From the NCBI RefSeq assembly GCF_031457805.1, contig NZ_JAVDXI010000003.1, forward strand, positions 248,001 to 312,000: a DNA stretch of 64,000 nt, written 5' to 3'. Both the position numbers and the translations under genes were made by a program. Shown here piece by piece: positions 1 to 8,515 of the stretch; within the stretch, counting starts at the first letter, position 1, and each line of letters opens with the position of its first letter. Origin of the DNA: Caulobacter sp031457805 (lineage in GTDB: Bacteria; Pseudomonadota; Alphaproteobacteria; Caulobacterales; Caulobacteraceae). The notes below the pieces were generated by a model. It was given only the letters and a program-made list of their open reading frames with translations, made no database searches and was not told where the DNA came from.

Positions 1-475
1 CGAGATCACGCGCGGCGTCGGCCGGCCGGTTGAGCAGGGTCAGCAACGCGGCGCGGCGCGCGCGGTAAGCCGGTTCGCGGGGCGCCGCCCTGACGGCATG
101 ATCGATCGCCGCCAACGCTTCGGTGAACCCGCCCGACCTCTGAAGCGAAGCCGCCAAGGCGTTGAACACCGGCGGATTGTCGGGGTCGACCGCTAGGGCC
201 GCGCGCGCCGCGACCACCGCCTCGTCGTCTTGCCGCAGGGCGGTCAGGGCCAGGGTTCTCGCCGACAGCAAGCCCGGGCGAACAGGGTCCAGCGCCAAGC
301 CTGCGTCCAGGGCCGCCAGCGCCGCTTCGGCAGAGCCCAGTTCGAGGCGGGTCACGCCCAGCAGGTGCCAGGCCTCCACGCTCGGCGCCTCCGCGACCAG
401 CCGCTCGCACAAGGCGGCGGCCTCTGCCGAGTGTCCGGCGCGATAAAGGTCGAAGGCCTCGCGGGCGCTGGTCAA
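1..475 (-). CDS. TPR-repeat protein, N-terminal part (runs off the left edge)
   Basis: An open frame on the minus strand starts just downstream of fabB and continues beyond the window. The visible ~158 residues are alanine- and leucine-rich helical repeats of TPR type, with recurring A-L-x-L-D-P and W-H-L-L-G-V units, including 'LAVDPDNPPVFNALAASLQ'. The likely start is TTG at 475: the fabB stop TAG lies in the same frame only five codons upstream, so the start cannot lie further out. TPR proteins are protein-interaction scaffolds. Some family members carry a C-terminal sulfotransferase or another enzyme domain, which cannot be seen here. It probably follows fabB in the same transcript. Confidence 0.7.
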   Translation of the reverse strand, partial: MTSAREAFDLYRAGHSAEAAALCERLVAEAPSVEAWHLLGVTRLELGSAEAALAALDAGLALDPVRPGLLSARTLALTALRQDDEAVVAARAALAVDPDNPPVFNALAASLQRSGGFTEALAAIDHAVRAAPREPAYRARRAALLTLLNRPADAARDL

Positions 476-487
476 CGCCCGCCGGCT

Positions 488-1699
488 CTAGACGCGGCTG
501 AAGATCAGCGTGCCGTTGGTGCCGCCAAAGCCGAAGCTGTTGGACATCACCGTCTCCAGCGGCTTGTCCACGCGCTGGCGCAGGATCGGCAGGTCGGCGA
601 ATTCGGGATCGAGCTCTTCGATATTGGCGCTCTCGGCCGCGAAGTCGTTGTTGAGCATCAGAATCGAATAGATCGCCTCCTGAGCGCCGGCGGCGCCCAG
701 GCTATGGCCGGTCAGCGACTTGGTCGACGAGATCATCGGGGCCTTGTCGCCGAACACCTCGCGCACCGCGCCCATCTCCTTGCTGTCGCCGACCGGCGTC
801 GAGGTGCCGTGCGGGTTGAGATAGTCGATGGCGCGGTTCCCCGCTTCGGCCATGGCCAGTCGCATGCAGCGCGCCGCGCCCTCGCCCGACGGAGCCACCA
901 TGTCATAACCGTCGGAATTGGCGGCATAGCCGACCACTTCCCCATAGATCTTGGCGCCGCGCGCCTTGGCGTGTTCGTACTCTTCCAGAACCACGATCCC
1001 GGCGCCGCCGGCGATCACGAAGCCGTCGCGGTTCTTGTCATAGGCGCGGCTGGCCACGGCCGGACGGTCGTTGAAGTTGCTGCTCATGGCGCCCATGGCG
1101 TCGAACAGGTTCGACAGGCTCCAGTCCAGCTCTTCGCAGCCGCCGGCGAAGATCACGTCCTGCTTGCCCATCTGGATCTGTTCGGCGGCCGCGCCGATGC
1201 AGTGGGCGCTGGTCGCGCAGGCCGAGCTGATCGAATAGTTGATTCCGCGGATCTTGAACCAGGTCGACAGCACTGCCGAAGGGCCCGAGCTCATGGCCTT
1301 GGGCACGGCGAACGGGCCGATCCGCTTGGGACCCTTTTCCTTGGTGATCGCCGCCGCGTCGATGATGACGCGGGTCGAGGGGCCGCCCGAACCGACGATG
1401 AGGCCGGTGCGCTCGTGGGAGATCTCGCTCTCCGACAGACCGGAATCGGCGATCGCCTGCTCCATGGCGATGTGAGCATAGGCCGTGCCCGGGGCCAGGA
1501 AGCGCGCCGCACGGCGATCGACCAGCGACTCCCAGTCGATCTGGGGCGCGGCATGAACCTGACAGCGGAAGCCGAGCTCGGCGTATTCGGGCGCGGCGAT
1601 CACGCCGGACTTGGCTTCGCGCAGCGAGGCCAAGACCTCATTGGCGTTGTTGCCGATGGACGAGACGATCCCCAGTCCGGTGACGACGACGCGACGCAT
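488..1699 (-). CDS. fabB: Beta-ketoacyl-ACP synthase I
   Basis: Condensing enzyme of type II fatty acid synthesis, 403 residues as expected for FabB. It elongates acyl-ACP with malonyl-ACP and is needed for the unsaturated branch. The thiolase-fold Cys-His-His triad is visible: Cys161 in 'SSACATSAHC', His297 in 'NPHGTSTPVGD' and His332 in 'KSLTGHSLGAAG', with the conserved Lys327. It lies 70 bp downstream of fabA in the same direction, the usual fabA-fabB operon of bacteria that make unsaturated fatty acids anaerobically. This pairing supports FabB rather than FabF. Confidence 0.95.
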   Translation of the reverse strand: MRRVVVTGLGIVSSIGNNANEVLASLREAKSGVIAAPEYAELGFRCQVHAAPQIDWESLVDRRAARFLAPGTAYAHIAMEQAIADSGLSESEISHERTGLIVGSGGPSTRVIIDAAAITKEKGPKRIGPFAVPKAMSSGPSAVLSTWFKIRGINYSISSACATSAHCIGAAAEQIQMGKQDVIFAGGCEELDWSLSNLFDAMGAMSSNFNDRPAVASRAYDKNRDGFVIAGGAGIVVLEEYEHAKARGAKIYGEVVGYAANSDGYDMVAPSGEGAARCMRLAMAEAGNRAIDYLNPHGTSTPVGDSKEMGAVREVFGDKAPMISSTKSLTGHSLGAAGAQEAIYSILMLNNDFAAESANIEELDPEFADLPILRQRVDKPLETVMSNSFGFGGTNGTLIFSRV

Positions 1700-1769
1700 A
1701 TTCTAAATCCTCTTCTCCCCCTACGATCCGACAGGGGCCAGCTCTCTAGGGCCGGTCTCGTCTAACGGA

Positions 1770-2282
1770 TCAAGCCATTTGTTCGGGCGTGAACAGGCCA
1801 ACCTTCAGGTCACTGGTTTCGTAGATCACCTTGCCGTCCGCTTCCAGGACGCCGTCGGCGATGCCCATGACCAGCTTGCGCATGATCACCCGCTTCAGGT
1901 CGATCTTATAGACGACCTTCTTGATGTCGGGCGTGACCTGGCCTGTGAATTTCACCTCGCCGACGCCCAGGGCGCGACCGCGGCCGGGACCACCCGACCA
2001 GCCCAGGAAAAAGCCGACCAGCTGCCACATGGCGTCCAGGCCCAGACAACCGGGCATGACGGGATCGCCGATGAAGTGGCAGCCGAAGAACCAGAGATCG
2101 GGGTTGATGTCGAACTCGGCCTCGACATAGCCCTTGCCGTACTTGCCGCCCTCGGCCTCGATCCGGACAATCCGGTCGAACATGAGCATCGGCGGCGCCG
2201 GCAGCTGGGCGTTGCCGGGGCCAAACATCTCGCCGCGGCCGCAGGCCAGGAGTTCTTCGAAGGTATAGGCGTTCTTCTGCAT
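1770..2282 (-). CDS. fabA: 3-hydroxydecanoyl-ACP dehydratase/isomerase
   Basis: Bifunctional enzyme that dehydrates 3-hydroxydecanoyl-ACP and isomerises trans-2- to cis-3-decenoyl-ACP, the branch point to unsaturated fatty acids. Its 170 residues match the family. The hot-dog active site has His69 in 'WFFGCHFIGDPVMPG' and Asp83 in 'GLDAMWQLVGF', equivalent to His70 and Asp84 of the E. coli enzyme. It is the first gene of the fabA-fabB pair; the promoter should lie between 2283 and 2352. Confidence 0.96.
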   Translation of the reverse strand: MQKNAYTFEELLACGRGEMFGPGNAQLPAPPMLMFDRIVRIEAEGGKYGKGYVEAEFDINPDLWFFGCHFIGDPVMPGCLGLDAMWQLVGFFLGWSGGPGRGRALGVGEVKFTGQVTPDIKKVVYKIDLKRVIMRKLVMGIADGVLEADGKVIYETSDLKVGLFTPEQMA

Positions 2283-2352
2283 GGCGCACGCCCTAGCACG
2301 GCGGTGGGTGAGGCCTCAACGTTTCCCTACGCGAAGGCGATCCAAAGCGCCC

Positions 2353-2898
2353 CTAGCGTTTGCGACACTGGACGGCGGGATCAGCGCCCCAGATCTCGCC
2401 TTCTCGCGCCCAGCCTGACGATCCGTCAGCCCGCAGTCTGCACCAGCCTTCTTCGCACTTTTCCAGCGAGGCTACCGACCGGGCCTTCAGATAGGCGGTG
2501 ACCTTGGCCCCGTCTTTCGGCGCGCTGAGCAAGGGAAGATTGGACGGCTGGACCCGCATAGCCGAGCGTCGGCCATCGGTTGTGCGCTTGTGGACCCATG
2601 CCAGCCCGCCCTCCGGATCGCAGATCCGGCGCCACTCACGGGTTTCGGCCACCACCTGAACCGGAAGGCCCTTGGCGTGATAGACCCACAAAAGCTGATG
2701 GTCCTCATCCGGGCCATTGCGGGCGTTGACCTCGGCGTACTTCAACGAGACGTAGCGCGGCACCTCCAGGCCCGAGGGCGTGACCCTGGGCGCCTGGGCG
2801 GCCGCCGAACTGGCCAGCAACGCCGCTCCCGCCGCAATTCCGACCATGACGCGCGTCAAACCCATCCGAGACGAACCTTGTTCTGTTTTTGACCGCAT
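2353..2898 (-). CDS. Secreted SH3-like domain protein
   Basis: 181 residues with a hydrophobic signal segment (about residues 14-34, ending near 'SSAAAQA'), then two bacterial SH3-like modules. The first begins at 'YAEVNARNGPDEDH' and includes 'WRRICDPEGGLAWVHK'; the second includes 'LPLLSAPKDGAKVTAYL' and 'WCRLRADGSSGWARE'. Such proteins are usually periplasmic and thought to bind cell wall. A second ATG at codon 12 (2865) gives a more typical signal peptide and may be the true start. It is divergent from the dehydrogenase at 2971. Confidence 0.8.
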   Translation of the reverse strand: MRSKTEQGSSRMGLTRVMVGIAAGAALLASSAAAQAPRVTPSGLEVPRYVSLKYAEVNARNGPDEDHQLLWVYHAKGLPVQVVAETREWRRICDPEGGLAWVHKRTTDGRRSAMRVQPSNLPLLSAPKDGAKVTAYLKARSVASLEKCEEGWCRLRADGSSGWAREGEIWGADPAVQCRKR

Positions 2899-2970
2899 GT
2901 TGCTTGGCCCCCAACGGCCCCTTTGCTACAGCTTTCAAACGCCTGTCAGAGAGAGCTTTTCAAACCGCCC

Positions 2971-3957
2971 ATGGCCGCCCGCAAGCTCAAAGTCATCGTC
3001 ACCCGCAAACTCCCCGATCCGGTGGAGACGCGGATGTGCGAACTGTTCGACACCGAACTGAACGTCTCCGACAAGCCCATGACGTCGGACGAGCTGGTCG
3101 ACGCGATGAGCCGCGCCGACGTCCTCGTGCCGACGATCACCGACCGCATCGACTCGCGCCTTCTGTCGCGATCCGGCGATCGGCTCAAGCTGATCGCCAA
3201 TTTTGGCGCCGGCGTGGACAATATTGACGTCGCTACGGCCAACGCCCGCGGCATCATCGTCACCAACACCCCCGGCGTCCTGACCGAAGACACCGCCGAC
3301 CTGACCATGACCCTGATCATGGCCGCCTCGCGCCGGATCGTCGAAGGCGCCGAGGTGGTCAAGGCGGGCGGTTTCCATGGCTGGTCGCCGACCTGGATGC
3401 TGGGCCGTCGCCTCTGGGGCAAGCGCCTGGGCATTATCGGCATGGGCCGCATCGGCCAGGCGGTCGCCCGTCGCGCCAAGGCGTTCGGCATGCAGGTTCA
3501 CTACCATAACCGCAAGCCCGTCAGCCCGCGCATCGCCGAGGAGCTGGGCTGCACCTACTGGGAAAGCCTCGACCAGATGCTGGCCCGGATGGACTTCGTG
3601 TCCGTGAACTGCCCGCACACCCCGGCCACCTATCACCTGCTGTCGGCCCGTCGCCTGAAGCTGCTGCGCCCTCACGCCGTGGTCGTCAACACCGCGCGCG
3701 GCGAGGTGATCGACGAGGGGGCGCTGGCGAACATGCTGGCCAAGGGCGAGATCGCCGGCGCCGGCCTTGACGTCTACGAGCACGAACCCGCCATCAATCC
3801 CAAGCTCCTGAAGCTGCCCAATGTCGTACTGCTGCCCCACATGGGCTCGGCGACGGTTGAGGGGCGCATCGACATGGGCGAGAAGGTCATCGTCAACGTG
3901 AAGACCTTCATGGATGGGCACCGCCCACCGGACCGGGTGATCCCGGCGATGCTGTAA
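2971..3957 (+). CDS. D-2-hydroxyacid dehydrogenase (glyoxylate/hydroxypyruvate reductase type)
   Basis: NAD(P)-dependent D-isomer 2-hydroxyacid dehydrogenase of 328 residues, counted from the ATG at 2971 that begins 'MAARKLKVIVTRKLP'; an upstream in-frame ATG at 2923 lacks family similarity. The Rossmann motif is 'GIIGMGRIGQAVARRA'. The catalytic Arg lies in 'NTARGEVIDEGAL', the Glu in 'YEHEP' and the His in 'LLPHMGSAT'. The likely reaction is reduction of glyoxylate or hydroxypyruvate, but substrate choice in this family cannot be read from sequence. It is convergent with the truncated haemoglobin, with only 4 bp between the stop codons. Confidence 0.85.
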   Translation: MAARKLKVIVTRKLPDPVETRMCELFDTELNVSDKPMTSDELVDAMSRADVLVPTITDRIDSRLLSRSGDRLKLIANFGAGVDNIDVATANARGIIVTNTPGVLTEDTADLTMTLIMAASRRIVEGAEVVKAGGFHGWSPTWMLGRRLWGKRLGIIGMGRIGQAVARRAKAFGMQVHYHNRKPVSPRIAEELGCTYWESLDQMLARMDFVSVNCPHTPATYHLLSARRLKLLRPHAVVVNTARGEVIDEGALANMLAKGEIAGAGLDVYEHEPAINPKLLKLPNVVLLPHMGSATVEGRIDMGEKVIVNVKTFMDGHRPPDRVIPAML

Positions 3958-3961
3958 GGGC

Positions 3962-4351
3962 TCAGCGCGTGGTCATGTTGGCCGACATCCGGCCGAAGAC
4001 CTCGCTGAGGGCATCGGCCATGTCCGGTTCGACATCCGCCTGAGCCATCGCGCGCGTCATGGCCTCGACCCATTGCCGTCCCAGTTCGGCGTCGATCGGC
4101 ATGGCGCGGTGCAGCGACATCATGCAGGCGCCTGGCCGTTGAACGAACCAGTCGCGGGGCCCGCCCAGCCAGCCGGTGATGAACCCGGCCAGCGAGGCCC
4201 GCATTGGCGTCAGATCCTGCGCATGGATCGCCCGCAGGCGCGCATAGGCGGGGTCAGTATCCATCAGGTCGTAGAAGGCGTTGACCATCGCCGCGACCGG
4301 TGCGGCGCCGCCGATCTGGTCGAAGGCGGTCTGGTGCTCGGCGTCGGTCAT
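3962..4351 (-). CDS. Group II truncated haemoglobin
   Basis: 129-residue 2-over-2 globin. It begins with the Gly-Gly turn 'QIGGAAPVAAMVNAFYDLM' typical of trHb2 and has the proximal haem His81 in 'MMSLHRAMPI'. A Trp at 94 sits where group II globins have Trp-G8. Family members bind O2 and NO and are usually linked to NO or redox protection; the role here is inferred. A palindromic repeat lies immediately upstream (4363-4474), so the promoter is within or beyond that element. Confidence 0.85.
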   Translation of the reverse strand: MTDAEHQTAFDQIGGAAPVAAMVNAFYDLMDTDPAYARLRAIHAQDLTPMRASLAGFITGWLGGPRDWFVQRPGACMMSLHRAMPIDAELGRQWVEAMTRAMAQADVEPDMADALSEVFGRMSANMTTR

Positions 4352-4362
4352 GGCGAACTCCT

Positions 4363-4474
4363 AGAGCCTCGCGCGTCAAAACGGAATCGGTTCGACGCGA
4401 TAAATAGATTATAAATCAAATACTTAGAGCGTAACTGTCGCCGAAACCGGTTCCCACTTTCGGCGTCACGCTCT
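4363..4474. repeat. Intergenic palindromic element, copy 1 (AGAGC...GCTCT)
   Basis: 112 bp bounded by AGAGC and GCTCT as inverted ends. Two arms hold smaller inverted repeats: one around cgccgaaaccggttcccactttcggcg, and one carrying gtcaaaacgg...ttcgacgcg, joined by an AT-rich linker (ataaatagattataaatcaa). Its layout matches the 104-bp element after dnaJ at 53853-53956. I recall that elements of the pattern 'gtggnaaccggttttcg' are widespread between genes in Rhizobiales and related alphaproteobacteria. It lies upstream of the globin gene and downstream of the CoA-transferase gene. Confidence 0.75.
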
Positions 4475-4530
4475 GTCGAAGGCGGCAGATGGCGGAGCGA
4501 GGTCCTGCGGCGCCTTGATCCTCCGCAACC

Positions 4531-6045
4531 TCAGCCGCGCATGTCGCCGGTTTCGATGAACCGCTGGTGCCAGGCGAACGCTTCCATCAGAAGAGTCGGC
4601 GACTGCTGACCGTAGGAGTCCCGTCGGGCGCGGGCGAGATAGTCCTTCAGGGCTGGGCGATAGTCCGGATGAGCGCAGTTCTCGATGATCACCTCGGCGC
4701 GCTGCCGCGGCGACAGGGCCCGCAGATCGGCCAGGCCTTTCTCGGTGACCAGCACCTGGACATCCTGGTTGATGTGATCGACATGCGGTGTCTTCGGGAC
4801 AATGGTCGAGATCTTGCCGCCCTTGGCCGTCGAAGGGGCCATGAAGATCGAGACATAGGCGTTGCGGGCGAAATCGCCGCTGCCGCCAATGCCGTTCTGG
4901 ATGCGCGAGCCCATCAGATGGGTCGAGTTCACCGCCCCATGGATGTCGGCCTCGATCATGCCGTTCATGGCGATGCAGCCCAGGCGTCGGATCAGCTCTG
5001 GATGGTTGCTGATCTCCTGAGGCCGCAGCACCAAGCGATCGCGGAGCCGGTCAAGGTCAGCGTTCAGCGTGTGCGCCGCCTCGGGACTGAGCGAGAAGGC
5101 CGTCGACGAGGCGCTGAGCAGCTTGCCGGACTCCAGCAGCGCCAGCATCCCGTCCTGCAGGACCTCGGTATAGGCGGTCATACCGTCGAAGGGGCCGTCC
5201 ACCAGGCCAAACATCACCGCATTGGCGATGTTGCCGACGCCCGATTGCAACGGCAGCAGATTGGCTGGAAGCCGACCCCGCGCCACCTCATGGCGGAAGA
5301 ACTCCAGAAGGTGGCCGGCGATGGCGCGGTGATCCTCGCCCGGCGCATCAAAGGGCAGATTCCGATCGGGCGTGTCGGTTTCAACCACCGCCACGATCTT
5401 CGCCGGATCACAGCGGAAATAGGTCTCGCCGATCCGCTGATCGGGCCGCGTCAGCGGAATGGGACGCCGGTCCGGCGGCAGCGCCGTGCCGTAGTAGATG
5501 TCGTGCATCCCCTCCAGGGCGGGGTTTTGCCAACGGTTCACCTCAAGGATCACTTTCGAGGCGCGGTCGATCCAGGTCTTATTGTTGCCTACCGACGAGG
5601 ACGGGATCAGCGACCCGTCTGGTCGGATTCCGGTGACTTCGATGACGGCCGTGTCGAGCGGACCCAGGAACCCCTGCCAGGCCATTGGAGCCACCTGCGA
5701 CAGGTGCATGTCGAAATAGTCCATCTCGCCGCGATTGATCATTTCGCGGGCGATGGGGTCAGAGTTGTAGGGCAGCCGAAACTCGATGCCATTAGCCTTC
5801 GCCAGCGCGCCGTCCAGCTCCGGACCGGTTGAGGCGCCGGTCCAGACGCGCAGCTTGAAGGGATTTCCGGCCGCATGCTCGGCCTCGATACGACGCGCCA
5901 GGGCCGTGGGCACGGCCTTGGGATAGCCTGAGCCTGTGAAGCCGCTCATGCCGACGGTCTCGCCCGGACCGATCAACGCCGCGGCGCCTTCGGGCGACAT
6001 CACCTTGGTCTTGAGCGCGCCCAGCCCGATCCGAGATCCGTTCAT
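4531..6045 (-). CDS. Acetyl-CoA hydrolase/succinyl-CoA:acetate CoA-transferase family protein
   Basis: 504-residue member of the acetyl-CoA hydrolase/transferase family. It has the N-terminal segment 'GETVGMSGFTGSGYPKAVP', the 'GVGNIANAVMFGL' loop, the conserved Glu in 'MTAYTEVLQDG' expected to form the glutamyl-CoA intermediate, and the C-terminal 'GIGGSGDFARNAY' glycine loop. Family enzymes move CoA between succinyl-CoA, acetate or propionate. Which acyl group is used is not decided by the sequence. No other acetate-pathway gene is next to it. Confidence 0.85.
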   Translation of the reverse strand: MNGSRIGLGALKTKVMSPEGAAALIGPGETVGMSGFTGSGYPKAVPTALARRIEAEHAAGNPFKLRVWTGASTGPELDGALAKANGIEFRLPYNSDPIAREMINRGEMDYFDMHLSQVAPMAWQGFLGPLDTAVIEVTGIRPDGSLIPSSSVGNNKTWIDRASKVILEVNRWQNPALEGMHDIYYGTALPPDRRPIPLTRPDQRIGETYFRCDPAKIVAVVETDTPDRNLPFDAPGEDHRAIAGHLLEFFRHEVARGRLPANLLPLQSGVGNIANAVMFGLVDGPFDGMTAYTEVLQDGMLALLESGKLLSASSTAFSLSPEAAHTLNADLDRLRDRLVLRPQEISNHPELIRRLGCIAMNGMIEADIHGAVNSTHLMGSRIQNGIGGSGDFARNAYVSIFMAPSTAKGGKISTIVPKTPHVDHINQDVQVLVTEKGLADLRALSPRQRAEVIIENCAHPDYRPALKDYLARARRDSYGQQSPTLLMEAFAWHQRFIETGDMRG

Positions 6046-6126
6046 CGTCGCCCCACGCGCTTTGCCTGACCGTATATGGCCGGCCTGCTGCGACGCTGTC
6101 AGGTCCGTATGAACCCGAAGACAGCG

Positions 6127-7086
6127 TTATTCGACCGGATGGGCGGCCAGCCAGGCCTCAAGATCCGCCGCCGAGCGGTCGGGGATCTGCTCCATCGGCA
6201 CGTGAGCCACGCCCGGGTAGAGGATCAAGGTCGCTCCCGGTATGGCCTTGTGGAACTTCTCACCATCGCCGGCGGGAATGATCCGGTCTTCCTGACCAAA
6301 CATGATCAGCGTCGGGGCGTGGATCGTCGAGAGTTCGGCGACGGTGGCGTCGCGACGGGGTCCGCTCTGCAGCGAGAGCAGGACATCGCGATGACCAGGT
6401 CCGCGGGAGAGCTCGACATACCGATCGATCAGGGCCGGCGTGACCAGCTTCTGGTCCCAGTACCCAGAGCGCAGCCCCTGAGCGACCAGCGGGCGGGTAT
6501 CGACGTCCTTCAGCAGCGCACGGCCAATAGGGGTGCGAAGTATGGTGAAGATCAAGGCGCCGCTCGATTTCTCGGACGGCCATCCCGCCGCATCGACCAG
6601 CACGAGCCTCTGAACTTTGTCGGGATGATCGACCGCATAGGTCCAGGCCACCGCGCCGCCCATCGAATTGCCGGCCAGGGTGAACCGCGTCAGGCCCAGC
6701 CGGCCCGTCAGCGCGTCGACCACCGCCACGAATCCCTGGCGGCCCGCGAGATAGGGACCAGAAGTCCGCGTCAGGCCGTGGCCCGGGAGATCCAGCACCA
6801 CCACGCGGTAGGACTTGGACAGACGCGCGGCCCACGCATCCCAGGCATGGGTCGAGGCGGAATAGCCGTGCACCAGCACGATCGCCGGTGCGTCGCGAGG
6901 TCCCAGATCGCGATAGTGCGCCCGCACGCCGCCGGGCAGATCCATGTACTGCGAGTCCGGATAGCCGTACTTGGCCTCTAGCGTAGCGTAGGGGATGTCG
7001 GGCCGCTGCAGCACCAGCCACGCCCCAGCCGCCACGACGACCAGCAGGCCCAGCGTGATCGCCAGACCGCGCGCAAAGGTCTTCAT
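6127..7086 (-). CDS. Membrane-anchored alpha/beta hydrolase
   Basis: 319 residues. One N-terminal transmembrane or signal-anchor helix (residues about 8-26, 'AITLGLLVVVAAGAWLVL') is followed by an alpha/beta-hydrolase domain with 'IVLVHGYSASTHAW' (oxyanion hole), the nucleophile elbow 'AGNSMGGAVAW' (Ser) and the catalytic His in 'YPGVAHVPMEQIP'. The acid is probably the Asp of 'MFGQEDRIIP'. The substrate is unknown; the anchor suggests action at the periplasmic face of the inner membrane. It is apparently monocistronic. Confidence 0.82.
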   Translation of the reverse strand: MKTFARGLAITLGLLVVVAAGAWLVLQRPDIPYATLEAKYGYPDSQYMDLPGGVRAHYRDLGPRDAPAIVLVHGYSASTHAWDAWAARLSKSYRVVVLDLPGHGLTRTSGPYLAGRQGFVAVVDALTGRLGLTRFTLAGNSMGGAVAWTYAVDHPDKVQRLVLVDAAGWPSEKSSGALIFTILRTPIGRALLKDVDTRPLVAQGLRSGYWDQKLVTPALIDRYVELSRGPGHRDVLLSLQSGPRRDATVAELSTIHAPTLIMFGQEDRIIPAGDGEKFHKAIPGATLILYPGVAHVPMEQIPDRSAADLEAWLAAHPVE

Positions 7087-7140
7087 CTCAATGCTCCCGG
7101 GAAACGCTTGCCTATAGCGAACGGCGTTACGCTGGGGAGG

Positions 7141-7878
7141 TCAAGCGCCGCAGGACGGGCATTGCGGGTCGCGACCGATCCGCACCGTGCGGGTTTCACC
7201 GGCCAGGGCGTCATAGATGAGGAGGCGGCCGGAAAGCGGCTGACCGGCGCCGGTGAGGAGCTTTACCGCCTCCAGGGCCATCATGGAGCCGATCACGCCG
7301 GCGAGCGCTCCGATCACGCCGACCAGTGAACAGGTTTCCGCATCCGGCGGCACGTCCGGCACCAGACATCGATAGCAGGGCTGTCCGTGGAACACGCCGA
7401 CTTGGCCCGTCCAGCGCCCCAGGGCGCCGCTGACCAGCGGCTTGTCCTGCACGAGGCATGCGTCGCTGACGGCGAAGCGGGTCGCAAAATCGTCGGTGCC
7501 GTCCAGAACGAGGTCATACCCCGAGACCACCGCCTCAGCGTTGGCGGCGTTCAGCCATACCGGATGGGTCTCGACGGTCGTGTTCGGATTGAGCGCGCGC
7601 AGGTGCTCGGTGGCCGCCTCCACCTTGGGTCGGCCCACATCGGCGGTGGCGTACAGAACCTGACGCTGCAGGTTCGACAGCGAGACGGTGTCTGGATCGA
7701 CCAGCCCGATCGTCCCGACCCCCGCGGCGGCCAGATACAGCGCGGCGGGCGCGCCGAGGCCGCCCGCCCCCACCACCAGAACCCTAGCTGCCTTGAGCTT
7801 CTGCTGGCCCGGGCCGCCGACCTCGCGCAGCACCAGGTGGCGGGCGTAGCGCTCGACCTCGGCTTCCGAAAAACTCAT
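7141..7878 (-). CDS. moeB: Molybdopterin-synthase adenylyltransferase (MoeB/ThiF/HesA family)
   Basis: 245 residues from the ATG at 7878 ('MSFSEAEVERYARHLVLREV'). A longer in-frame reading to 8031 runs over the hslV start and has no family similarity. The ATP-binding Rossmann motif is 'VLVVGAGGLGAPAALYL' and the adenylation Arg is in 'NLQRQVLY'. Two zinc Cys pairs are present, 'CYRC' and the C-terminal 'CPSC'. It should adenylate the C-terminal Gly-Gly of MoaD; a ThiS-activating role is possible since ThiF is closely related. The moaA-E genes lie 53 kb away in this window. It is divergent from hslV, with about 40 bp between the starts. Confidence 0.85.
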   Translation of the reverse strand: MSFSEAEVERYARHLVLREVGGPGQQKLKAARVLVVGAGGLGAPAALYLAAAGVGTIGLVDPDTVSLSNLQRQVLYATADVGRPKVEAATEHLRALNPNTTVETHPVWLNAANAEAVVSGYDLVLDGTDDFATRFAVSDACLVQDKPLVSGALGRWTGQVGVFHGQPCYRCLVPDVPPDAETCSLVGVIGALAGVIGSMMALEAVKLLTGAGQPLSGRLLIYDALAGETRTVRIGRDPQCPSCGA

Positions 7879-7919
7879 GGCGCTTGACCCTCCGGCCCGG
7901 CCTCGCCACATGCGAAGCC

Positions 7920-8486
7920 ATGCAAAGCAACAGCTCTTCCTTTCCCGACTGGCACGGCACGACCATTCTGGCGGTGCGCAAGAACGGTTCGACCGTGATC
8001 GCCGGCGACGGACAGGTCTCCATGGGCCCAACCGTCGTCAAGGGCAACGCCCGCAAGGTGCGACGCTTGGCCGGCGGCAAGGTGGTCGCGGGCTTCGCCG
8101 GCGCCACGGCCGACGCCTTCACGCTCATTGAGCGGTTGGAAGCCAAGCTGGAGCAGTATCCCCACCAGTTGGCCCGCGCCTGCGTGGACCTGGCCAAGGA
8201 CTGGCGGACTGACCGCTATCTGCGCAAGCTGGAAGCGATGCTGCTGGTAGCCGATAAGACCGCCATCTACACCGTCACCGGCGTCGGCGACGTGCTGGAG
8301 CCAGGCGAAAGTCTTGGCGGCGGCGCGGTCGCGGCGATCGGCTCGGGCGGCAACTACGCCCTGGCGGCCGGCAAGGCGTTGATTGATCTGGATCTTTCCG
8401 CCGAGGACATCGCGCGCAAGGCGATGGGCATCGCCGCCGAGATCTGCGTCTATACGAACGGTAACCTGACGGTCGAAAGCCTTTAG
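7920..8486 (+). CDS. hslV: ATP-dependent protease HslVU, peptidase subunit
   Basis: Threonine peptidase subunit of the HslVU (ClpQY) protease, 188 residues from the ATG at 7920. The N-terminal nucleophile motif is 'WHGTTILAVRKNG', and about a dozen residues precede the mature Thr-Thr. Further signatures are 'VIAGDGQVSMG', 'GGGAVAAIGSGGNYALAA' and 'EICVYTNGN'. It forms hexameric rings that cut substrates unfolded by HslU. The partner hslU follows, with an unusual extra gene between them. Confidence 0.95.
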   Translation: MQSNSSSFPDWHGTTILAVRKNGSTVIAGDGQVSMGPTVVKGNARKVRRLAGGKVVAGFAGATADAFTLIERLEAKLEQYPHQLARACVDLAKDWRTDRYLRKLEAMLLVADKTAIYTVTGVGDVLEPGESLGGGAVAAIGSGGNYALAAGKALIDLDLSAEDIARKAMGIAAEICVYTNGNLTVESL

Positions 8487-8515
8487 GCTTTAACTCCCGC
8501 CGGGAGGACCTTCGA

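Noticed and set aside
7879..8031. 51-residue N-terminal extension of moeB
   Set aside because: It is Arg/Ser-rich, unconserved and overlaps the hslV start; the family N-terminus begins at 7878.
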